Positions 22,850 through 32,502 of a stretch of 36,407 nucleotides of DNA are shown here, in pieces. The DNA lies in contig NW_019773834.1 in the NCBI RefSeq assembly GCF_001039355.2, positions 5,056 through 41,462 on the forward strand. The letters are read 5' to 3'. Numbering within the stretch: the stretch's first letter is position 1; every line of letters starts with the position of its first letter. A program made the position numbers and the translations under genes. The stretch is from Lingula anatina (lineage: Eukaryota; Brachiopoda; Lingulata; Lingulida; Lingulidae). The notes beneath the pieces were generated by a model. The model had not been told where the DNA came from. It searched no databases and saw only the letters and a program-made list of their open reading frames with translations.

Positions 22850-23375
22850 CTAAGACAGGGAGAGGTGGCCAGATAAGGAAAAAGAGAGAAAAAAATGAGG
22901 ATTTTCTGAGATGTGCCGCACCATGCTCATTATGTCCATGGCCGCACAAACCATTGCTGATATCAACACCTAAAGGGATTCCGGCTTTCTCTAAATCCCT
23001 TAATAATTTTTCGCTCAGTCTGTGATTTTGTTTAACGACCTTCCCTTAAAATAAAATATCGCACAGGTTTTGCCTGAATTTGTTGTTAATGTGTTATCAG
23101 TGAACCGGAGAGAGTGGGGCCTGACGCTGCAGCTCGGAGTCTGTCTTGCTTCCCAACATTACAACAGTTAATAGATAAAAGCTAGATACAATTTGCTTAG
23201 TTCCCGATGATCAACTATTTTTCATCCATATGTGTGCCGATTTTATTTATTTATCTATTTATTTATTTGATTTTTTGTTTTGTACACTTAAATGATGCTA
23301 AAAATCATTCAAAACTCATGGTTACGTGACAACAAATAATCTTATTATAATCTCGGACCGTGTATCTACGGAACG
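22850..23375. other. Spacer between receptor B and gene D
   Basis: No supported gene. It contains a short TTTA-type repeat at about 23244-23270. The short frames here have no domain content. Confidence 0.55.
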
Positions 23376-23381
23376 TCTTTG

Positions 23382-23390
23382 TATAAAAAG
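23382..23390 (+). promoter_or_regulatory. TATA box candidate of gene D
   Basis: TATAAAAAG with a GC-richer flank, placed about 300 bp before a good splice donor (AGAG|GTAAGG, 23689/23690). This fits a promoter for a 5' non-coding exon starting near 23412. Confidence 0.45.
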
Positions 23391-23411
23391 GAACGCATTG
23401 TTCGTTTTTTT

Positions 23412-23689
23412 CTGTGACCAAATCCACTTGCACTCATCAGCTATGGAAGTAGACCCCGGAACGATCGCAGGGAACAGCTTAATGATCACACAATTAAGGT
23501 ATCTGATTTATCAGACCGGCCACTGATAGGTAGTGGTATCACTTTGTCCAAATTCAGACACACGGTGCGCAATCAGTTAAGCGATAGCAGTCGTTGTCAG
23601 CGTTGGGTCTGTAATCATTATGGACGAAACACGCCCGTCTTGTTTGGTACTGTTGGAAGCTTTTAACAGATAATCGATCACGTTAAGAG
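23412..23689 (+). other. Predicted 5' untranslated exon of gene D
   Basis: Runs from about 25 bp after the TATA candidate to the donor GTAAGG. It would splice to the acceptor TATCACAG at 24038, ten bases before the gene D start codon. It holds short upstream frames at 23442 (27 residues) and 23621. The start is estimated, not observed. Confidence 0.4.
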
Positions 23690-24048
23690 GTAAGGTATTT
23701 GTTTTTGTCTATTTGTATTTATGTAGCTGTTCAAGTCTAATGAATCGCCGTGTTTTTGATTGTTGAAGGAATAGTTTATAGTTTGCCCAATACCAAAATA
23801 AGTGTCGAAGATGATATAAGAAATGGCAAGATTTACAAACACGTGTTTTCACTTTTAAATGAATTGTTTAGAAAGAATTGTTCATCAGTAGGGCAAGATT
23901 GCAAACACAATAATTATGCTGAGGTTCTACAGAAAACAAACATATGCTACTTCTGATTTTTGCTTCTAATTACGTGCACATATCATACAGAAACTCCATT
24001 GTGTTATCTTATTGTTGTATAAAATTAAGGTATCACAGCAACCAGGCC

Positions 24049-27000
24049 ATGGCAACTCAAGGCTACCGGCCGCCTCCTGGGACGGACAACACCACTCCTA
24101 ACAGTATTACGCCGTCGTCAACCACGCCCCCCGACCCATTAGTCGCCCTCCTGGAATGGTTTCTTGGTTTAAAAATAGGTATTGTCACATGCACCAAATG
24201 CATTACTGCCGCGATAGAATATTTAAACTTTATTCAAGTTATTTAAACGTTCTTGTCATTCTCTTGGCAAGGTGCGGCAGATAAAACGAGCACAATTCAA
24301 TGAAATCAATGTAAAAAACAAGTTATTGTAATCGGATGTCTATAATGTACTATTTCCTATTTCGCCATGCGTATATATACCAGTATGTCCTCTGCACGTT
24401 AGTTCAATAACATACAGGTTTCAATTGATTCTAGTGTAAATATACCTTCCACTGGTTTTATCCATGCTGTCTATTTAAATACGGTGAAATCTTTTTCCTC
24501 AAGATATATATATAAGATTATATAACATAACGACGCGACGTGTAAATATCAGCCCAGAGTTAACATTTACAAATAATGCATGTCTCTCAATTCAGTACCC
24601 AATTAGCCCCAGATTCACAAAAAAAAAAAAAAAAGAATTAAGTCAGGCCCCCTGCCTAAGAACTTTATCACCAAGGTTACACTGTCACATGGTCACATCT
24701 TACCCTATCAGGGGCAGTGTAACAGTACTCTCATGAAAATCCTAGTCAACTAAGCCAGAGAACTGACAATTTGTTTTGTGAAATTGGGCCTGGTCTAAAT
24801 TGCCGTTAGCTTTGGAGACGATTACATCAATTTGGTATCAGTTAATTTATGAGATAACAGCAGATTGGTGATGATATACACCGAGTCACTTTAAATAATA
24901 CACCTGTAATTTCATATAATTGGAAACATACTGTCAATGACGGATCTGGGACTGTGTGTGTGTGTGTGTGTGTGTGTGAGGGGGGTGATTGCAAAAGTAT
25001 TTAAAACAGTGGACGGGGACACCTTTATTTTGATGTGCAAGGCACAGGTATGGTAACACACTGCTTTATATTGTCTCGTTTTGCTCGTTATTCTGTTTGC
25101 TGAGGAAAGAGAAGAGGGTGTGGAGGGGGTAGAAAAGTAGAAAAGGGTAGGAGAGGCACCTGCTCGCTGTAACCCTCCTGGACCCTCCCTTGATTATGTG
25201 CCATCGGAGGAAAACCGTCACTATATACAGATTATGATAACATGTAATATGAGTCATGGATAGGTTTGAAATACAACCAGTTCGGCCCACCAGGCAATGA
25301 TAATAGTCAGAAAAGCAAAAACATATTGTATAGGCCCTATTATATCACAAATGCGACTTGACAATTTTGTTCCATTGGGCATATAGATAAATATATCTAC
25401 AAAAAGCATTATATCAAGGAGATTAAGAACCAACACGGAATTTCGCTTGAATAAGTAATATCTAGGAAAATAAATTTAATACTTTTTAAAGTCGATACTT
25501 TGCTTACGAATAGTAGCTGTTACATATTTATCGTTATCGTCGAATAACTTTTACATTTCCATTATTAATTAATTAATGGTAACGTATAAACTATTTAATT
25601 AATTTATAACCGTTTATGAACTCCATCATTTGGTATTTGACCAAAAAACCTGTAATAATCAAAATAAAAACAGATTATGTTCTAAAATATTTGAAATTAT
25701 TCAACCAAAAATAACAGTCAGTGGAAGAGTCAACCAAACTAATGAATACAAATAATAACAGAGCCTCTATCGGTTGCAAATCTATTTGACCTGGTGACAA
25801 CTGACTTTTTTCATGAAAATACTAAGTTGCACGTTATCTTTTTTACAGCTGTGAAAGTGGGAATTGGATGTTCACTGGTGTTTATAGTGGCCGTCATCAT
25901 CATGCTCGCAATTTTCATTTCCCACCGTTGCAAGTGAGTACAAGAAATACACTGTTAAGTACATTTAGTTACAGGTGAGTACAAGAAAAAAATATAGTTA
26001 CAGGTGAGTACATAAAACAGTATAATTACAAGTGAGTACATGAAAACATAAAGTTACAAGTGCGTACATGAAAACAGTTACAATTGAGTACATGAAAGCA
26101 TAAAGTTACAAGTGCGTACATGAAAACAGTTACAATTGAGTACATGAAAACATAAAGTTACAAGTGTGTACATGAAAACAGTCACAAGTGAGTACATAAA
26201 ATACTAAGTTACAAGTAAGTGCACGAAAAATATAGTTACACTGTACATGTACAAAGATAAACCTTTAAACGTAAAAGCAGCATTGATTTAATCTGTGTAC
26301 ATACTAAATCACGTTCTTCACATGGATGTACATGTACTGTACACAGTGTATGTTTGACGCCATCGTGCGTGCGCCACTGTCATCAATTATATAGCCTGTT
26401 TGTAAATCAAATATTTTATGTTGTACAGTCTAATGAACATTCCATGAATTTTATATGATTATTTTGATATTACATTTTCATTTATAATTATTCATTTTAT
26501 AACAGCAACAACGGGACTTTTCTCCAGCTATCATCTTAATTTTCTCCTCTTTGATTCATATAATTTTTTTTGTTTGATTATTTAATGATGACGAGAATAA
26601 TAGAAGCAACTGCTTCTCCTCTTCACTCATCGGTTGCTAATTCAAATTTTGCAGTGGAAAAAATAAACCGTGTGGAGGGTTTTAAATACTGTGAAATGAC
26701 GCCAAGTGCTGTGCAGGCACATTTATAACATTTTGAATACAATATCAATATATTTTACACAAAGTACCAATTAAAGGTCGTTATGTATGTGATTGCTAAA
26801 GAATGAATGCATATACCAAAGGTTAGTTATGAGGAAGATTAATTTGAAATTGTCCACATGTATTACGATTTTATATCCATACATATTTTATTAGGAAATC
26901 AAAGATACCCGTCAACCTTGAAAACGAGGACCTGTTCAAGAGCCAGTACCAAGGCAGAGGAAGCGGAAGTCTCGGGATCAGAAATGGTCTTGAAAATGAC

Positions 27001-28209
27001 GGCTGCGCCGACCTCACTTCCGTTCACTCCAACTCCAACTCCAACTCTAAAAGCACTCTCCTCACGGCCTCCTATACGAAAGGACTTACGGGAGACGAGG
27101 ACAGGGTGTACTTACACACCAGTCTGGCAGACTACCGTTACTCGTCCACCGAAACTGACTTCAGAATAAGCACAGATACCAATTTCTCCTCTGGCGCCAC
27201 TTATAGTAAAAACAGCTCGGGCCACAGCTCGGGCCACAGCTCCAATGCCAAGCATTCAAGTAACACCAGCACTCAGCATATCACCTACTGCATCGCCGAG
27301 GAACGCGAGGAGGAGGAGGAGGAGGATTACGATGATTTAAAAGGCGCCGATGACGAAGATTATTATGCCGTGCCTCCTCTGGAGAAGTCCCTCATCCCAG
27401 TTCCCGCGGCTCATCGCTCTCACCCTACACACGGGCATGACAGACCTAAATCCCAGCGTGATTCGGGATACCACGCGACCACAACCTCGGAAAGTTGTGA
27501 TGTGTACACCTTAACTGACCAGACAGACTCTGAACAGGGAGAGGGGGAGGTAGAATATGCGAATCATTATCCCGAGATCGACGGCTTGCCTCCTTCGTCT
27601 TTGGGCACCCTACCAGAACAAGCACACGAACACTTTCAACAAAATCGTACATCTGCTGTGGACACGTATTCCGTAGGCTTCCAACAGGCTGAACACAGCC
27701 AACCCGCTATGGACACCTATTCTTTAGAATCGCCACAGGCTGAATATCAAGAATTTGATTCCTCTGCAGTGGACACGTATTCTTTTGATCAACCACAGAC
27801 TGGATATCAAGGATCAGATGCCTCAACAACGGATACGTATTCAGTCGGTAATAAGCGCCAGACAGTGAGCGATAGTCTGTATGCCGATATGGATCACCAC
27901 AACTCATTCCGAGACAGGAAATGGACCGACACCGCCGCTCAAGACAACCGGCAATCCGACATCTACCTGAACCACGACTCCTTCCGCCTCGATGTGGCTA
28001 GCGGAAGTGACGCAGAGGAAAACGGAAACGAGGTCAAGAAGCGAACGGCAGGTCAAGAACCCGGGTCGCGCTGCGTTAGAGACAGTAGCATCTATGTGAA
28101 CAGTGACCCCTATAGCAGTACAAGTGATGAATATTTGCGCGTTCTTAATGGATACCTGGATGGTCCCCTCGCCGAAATCGAGGCTGAATTAGGCAACGCA
28201 ATAAATTAA
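24049..28209 (+). CDS. Gene D: single-pass transmembrane adaptor-like protein with 26-tyrosine tail
   Basis: Exons 24049-24178, 25849-25933 and 26895-28209, 509 residues, phases 1 and 2 matched. The start has a strong Kozak context (GCCATGG). There is no signal peptide: residues 1-43 are a Thr/Pro/Ser-rich ectodomain with one N-glycosylation site (NTT), followed by a TM helix at about 47-67 (VGIGCSLVFIVAVIIMLAIF) and HRCKKSK. That cysteine could be palmitoylated. The 438-residue tail is low in hydrophobics, has an acidic run (EEREEEEEED) and 26 tyrosines. These include YDDL, YAVP, YADM (PI3K p85-type YxxM), YANH, YLNH and YVNS (Grb2-type YxN) and YLRV. Four DTYS repeats occupy residues about 325-391. 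A short ectodomain, one TM and a tyrosine-rich tail is the layout of LAT, PAG and NTAL adaptors; no sequence homology to them is claimed. It could instead be a receptor missing upstream exons. Confidence 0.8.
24953..24978. repeat. (TG)n microsatellite
   Basis: A run of about 26 bp in intron 1 (between the first two coding exons) of gene D. Confidence 0.9.
25931..26245 (+). repeat. Tandem array of splice-donor-like units in gene D
   Basis: About eleven units of roughly 20-38 bp built on GTTACAAGTGAGTACATGAAA. The first unit includes the genuine donor of the TM exon (TGCAA|GTGAGTAC at 25934). Several later units keep GTGAGTAC (about 25976, 26003, 26032 and 26188), while others carry GTGCGTAC, TTGAGTAC, GTGTGTAC or GTAAGTGC. 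Confidence 0.85.
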
Positions 28210-28720
28210 CTGCATATTTATGCCTAATAGCTGTAATCTTGGCTTATGACGGCCTCAAATGTTGTACATAAAGCCTATTTATTAATAACAATTTTAAAAA
28301 TTATGTTTGCATGCGCTGATTTGACCTGACACATACATATTTCGCTTCTTTCATTGTTAAAAAAAAAAGCTGAATGCGTACATAGTAGGGTATTAATGCT
28401 CAACACGCTTTCTGTTGAAACTAGATCAGATTTTAGACTAAGCAGCGACCTACACTACCAATTCCTTTAATTATGTTTGAAGGTTTATAAACATAATATC
28501 AACATTACAGCAATGATATTGCAGTGATATAACATGTTACATCGGTTTTATACCATCTGATTGTTGGAAGGTACTGTAAAGCGCATTCAAAACTCAATGC
28601 ATGAAAGTGCGCATAATTTTGTATATAATTTTTGCATCGAAAAAAAGTTTTTAACCATAATTAAAAACATGTTAATGAAAGATTAAATTAAATTAGGCAT
28701 AATCGTATATCTGTGGGATT

Positions 28721-28806
<86 letters not shown>

Positions 28807-29900
28807 AAAAAAGTTTATTCTTCGTCCTACACTAGAAAATCCTAAGCAGGCTGTAGCTGAGATTTTCGAAAGTTTTTGTCTTCTGAAAAAATGGACCTTT
28901 TACATTAAACCTTTGTGTATATGTATCAAATGTTACCCAGAGCGGACCTTTTCCGGCAAAAAGGGCGGTTAGTTCGAACCCCACGACACCCCCCTCCCGG
29001 CTTTGGGCCTTCGAGGTTCGTGTCTGACGCCCTTTCAACTGTACTAATTCCTAACGAAAGCTGTATATTCAAACAGAACGTCAACACGATTTGTTGTTGC
29101 GCGCGTCAGTCCATACATAAGTACCTGAATAGGGACAAAGGGCTCTACCTCCTACTAGCGGATTAAAGAATGGCACGAGTCATTTTGGTATAATAAAGTT
29201 CAATGTAACTTTTCAATCTGTTTTGTTTGTCTTTAGAAGTAGGGTCACTCGGTTGACTCAGGGAATACAGTGAAGTAGCGAGATTTTTGGTTAGATAAGA
29301 TCACGTTTTTATACCAATACAATGTATTTTTAGATAGTTATATCTTTCATAATCCAAGATACTTCTTCTTGTCTTTCAAAAACATACTTTGGACACGTAT
29401 GGTATTATCAGTGAAAAATAAACTAAAAAGAAAGGAGAAGAATATAAGATTTCTTCGGGAAAACGCATGTAATGGAGCAGAAATGTAATAAGCATTTCAA
29501 ACAAATCTAATGAATGCGTTCATTTCATCAAACTTGACCTAAAGTCAACGCAGACTGTTATTTCAACAACTACGCGCGCTAGTCTTAACAAAACAACAAC
29601 ATCTTAACAATAGGTCTGAGGTATTAAAGACTTGTAACTACAGAAAGTTTGTTTGAAATATAAATAGACACCATACTCTGGTAAGTTACAAGTAACGACA
29701 CAAGCCGCCATACCCTATGCTTGAGTACAGTGACAGCAGTACTTCCAGAACAGGATGGCTAATTAAGATATTCACTCACTTTGGATTAAGGACTATTTAA
29801 TGCCTGTTCACAGCTCACGTATAAGTAAGGATGACACCGTAATGACTACGTGACGCTTAATATAATATCGTCGTAGTGCCAGAAGCAAGAGTAGCGGCAG
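28210..29900. other. Spacer after gene D
   Basis: No supported gene. It holds the long TA microsatellite and, at about 28830-29160, a stretch of mixed composition with short frames on both strands (GGGCGG and CCCCCCTCCCGG) that may be an old repeat. No canonical polyadenylation signal for gene D stands out apart from AATAAA overlapping its stop codon. Confidence 0.5.
28723..28804. repeat. (TA)n microsatellite
   Basis: About 82 bp of uninterrupted TA. Confidence 0.97.
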
Positions 29901-29936
29901 ATCGGTCAAAATGGTCTTTCGACAGGCGAAGTTACA

Positions 29937-30251
29937 GTGTACCCAAGGAGAGTGAATGTGAATCAAACTGAGGACTATAAAAGACTTGCTGATCTAAACC
30001 ATATACCGAGAAAAAAAGGTTGGTGTCCCGGCAGCGCAGAAATTTCCGAGTACCGATTTAAATCTCTATTTTGTTCTACTGCACCCGAGGAGCCGCTGAT
30101 TGAGAAGGATTGTAATTCTGTCCTGATATCTCTGATTAATGAGGAAATCAACAGACATTCAAATGAAACTGACCTATTAAATGGCACTGAAAATATTTCA
30201 ATTTACAATAGAGCAAACAAAAGAGCAGCAATATTTCCCCAAAACAGCTAA
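29937..30251 (+). CDS. Hypothetical 104-residue open frame upstream of the 162-residue gene
   Basis: An open frame starting MYPRRVNVNQTEDYKRLADL and ending FPQNS, stopping 36 bp before the ATG at 30287. It is rich in charged and polar residues, with no domain I recognise. A potential acceptor (GTTACAG) precedes it. It could be an upstream ORF in the leader of the next gene, the last exon of another gene, or chance. Confidence 0.25.
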   Translation: MYPRRVNVNQTEDYKRLADLNHIPRKKGWCPGSAEISEYRFKSLFCSTAPEEPLIEKDCNSVLISLINEEINRHSNETDLLNGTENISIYNRANKRAAIFPQNS

Positions 30252-30286
30252 TTCATAATCAAAAGTATTTTGAGAGAATCAAAACC

Positions 30287-31375
30287 ATGTCAAAGAGAAA
30301 ACCAAAGCAGCCCGTCGCCATAGAGGTGAACCCGATGGACAAAATTGTGTCGCATGCAAGGAAGAAAAATCTCGGAGTAAGTACGTGGCAATGAGCGGTG
30401 TTGCTGTAGTTGTTGTGAATGGTGTTGTTGTTGTTAATGGTGGGAGTGATAATAGTGTGGTAATTGGCTACTTAATAATTTTCCAATTTTTTTAGGGGGT
30501 GGGGGGTAAATCCAACTACAAGACGGCTGCATATTAGCACAGCTGCAGGGGACAACAAGGAGAAAATGGTAAAAGAGTAAAAGACGGAAAAAGGAAATAT
30601 ATTTCATTCAAAATGAGATATTTGAGTTTTGGCATCAAATACTGTGTAGTGTGGGTGGAGAGAAGGTGATGTTTTGTAAATGAAGATCAATGGAAATATG
30701 TACACTTTCTGTGTGCGGCAAATGCTGCGTGTTATTTTTAACAACCTATGCAGTCACGTTTTCTTAATTAACTTACTGCTATATTAATTTCATTTCAATA
30801 TACTTATGTGAAAGAATTGTCTTAACGATTTGGTCTATTAATTAATGTATTCATTCATTCACCTATACCTTTACTAACTAATATATTCATTTATTGAAAT
30901 TTTTATTTAAAAATATATAAATTTTATTCATTTAAAACTCATATGTATATATATTAATATACAAACTATATTCCAGCAAGGCAGTGTAGAGGAGACCATA
31001 GACTGCCACACCCAGATCACAGCCCATCACTTCACGGGGCCCATCCAGAGACTCTGGCTCACCATCCCAGACGTGGACAAGAGGGTACTACAGGGCATGC
31101 AAAAATTCGTACAAAACGAATCAAAACTGGATTTTACAAATGCCAAAATCTACGTGATTGGTCTGAAGGTCTGCCTTGTGCTCCACTGTGGAGATTGTCG
31201 AAATCAGTACATAGCCACTCTTGACGACAAGGACAAGGTCGCCACCTATTGTGAGAAGAAAGGGTTGCGTATAAAATCAAAACTTGGAGTAAGGATCATA
31301 TGGAACGAGCCTCCGCCAAAGAAGGTAGCACCTCCACCCAAGGACAGTGATGACGAGTCCTCGGACGAATTCTAA
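30287..31375 (+). CDS. Unrecognised two-exon 162-residue basic/acidic protein
   Basis: Exon 1 is 30287-30376 (MSKRKPKQPVAIEVNPMDKI..., ending LG before GTAAGT). Exon 2 is 30977-31375, entered at TATTCCAG, phase 0. The N-terminus is basic with a KRKPK stretch like a nuclear signal. The middle looks folded: RLWLTIPDVDKRV, then AKIYVIGLKVCLVLHCGDC and IATLDDKDKVATYCEKKGL, with three cysteines close together. The end is PPPKKVAPPPKDSDDESSDEF, acidic. There is no signal peptide or TM segment, so it is unlike its neighbours and probably intracellular. The open second exon, consistent splice sites and AATAAA downstream support a real gene. I do not recognise the family. Confidence 0.7.
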
Positions 31376-31548
31376 ATGAATAATTCCCACAAAAAATTAA
31401 AAAAAGAAAACTGAGAAATGCAAACAAAGACGGCACCTCAGTCACAAGTGGTAATCCTTCTGCAAGGATTTACTTGACAGTTATCATCTCGACGCCCATG
31501 GCATACCACAGCCCGGATTATCTATTCAACAATGGGAATTTTTAATGG

Positions 31549-31554
31549 AATAAA
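31549..31554 (+). terminator. Polyadenylation signal AATAAA of the 162-residue gene
   Basis: AATAAA about 175 bp after the stop codon at 31375. Confidence 0.55.
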
Positions 31555-31613
31555 CACTTAGACACTTACATATAGGGGCCTACTGGAGAGTGTGAACTGA
31601 CATTAGAAACGTA

Positions 31614-31837
31614 GACCCCATTTCCAGAAGTTAGATCTATCTACTTTAGATCGACCTAACTCCCTGGGGCTTCACGCTAAATAGCTGTCAGCCGAGCGGA
31701 CACGAAAGTTAATTACCCCCTTACAACTTGTAGTAGGCGGGACGGACATTTAAGCCGGATTATCTGACAGTAATCTAGTGAGACTCCCCGCGGGGATAGA
31801 TCGATCTAAAAGCCGTAGATTATGGCCAACAATGGGG
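31614..31837. mobile_element. MITE, copy 4
   Basis: It begins GACCCCATTTCCAGAAG, follows copy 2's interior (inverted) and carries CAGTAATCTAGTGAGACTCC like copies 1 and 3. The right terminus is altered after GATCGATCTAAAAGCC, so the end is approximate and no reliable target duplication is seen. Confidence 0.7.
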
Positions 31838-31839
31838 AA

Positions 31840-32370
31840 AACCATGTTCACCAGTGACACTACGGGCACTTGTCTCGTCCTGTCACTTTCCCTCTTCCCT
31901 CAGTGTAACAAACAAAGCCCAAAAATTCATAGTAAATTTGCCCTTGACTTTTTTTATCTTTTTTTAAAATCTTTTTTATCTTTTTTATTTTTGACCCCCA
32001 ATCAAAATCCTGGAACTGCCAGTGATCAAGAATCGTGATACATGTTTTTATATTTTAATCAAAATCGGAACTGTTCGTTATGTAATAATAGAAATTTTTG
32101 CGCTGCAGATGTATAAAACAAAGATACAAATATACGTTCAACTGATTAATCTGAACCACAAGTCGACACCTTTATCCTATATCTATGTTGACTATAGCGC
32201 ACGCCACACATTATTGGTGAACTGCTCAAAATACAAATCAAAATAATTTTGTGTCATTCTAAGCCAAAGTATATTTCAATGACTTTATGTACATGTACCA
32301 GTAAATGAAAACGAGGGATGTCTTACTTTAAAAAATGCATACTGCAGTTTGTGAGCAAATAGTTGGTTTT
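31840..32370. other. Spacer between the 162-residue gene and receptor C
   Basis: T-rich tracts at about 31950-31990; otherwise AT-rich, with no supported gene. Confidence 0.5.
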
Positions 32371-32376
32371 GTATAG

Positions 32377-32382
32377 TTTATT
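32377..32382 (-). terminator. Polyadenylation signal AATAAA (minus strand), receptor C
   Basis: TTTATT on plus reads AATAAA on minus, about 120 bp after receptor C's stop at 32503. Confidence 0.55.
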
Positions 32383-32502
32383 TTATATGTTATCCATGAG
32401 ACTTAACTTCCGGTGTTGGTAAAACTTTTCGTTAATATATATTCCTGGTACGCTCTGCACGTACCAAACATTTTATATGACAACTCTCAAAAAACAAAAC
32501 AG

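Noticed and set aside
25934-26240. CRISPR-like array of short regular repeats
   Set aside because: Animal DNA, repeats adjacent with no unique spacers; it is a minisatellite that includes a splice donor.
27446-27907. Minus-strand frames opposite gene D
   Set aside because: Shadows of the long gene D tail exon.
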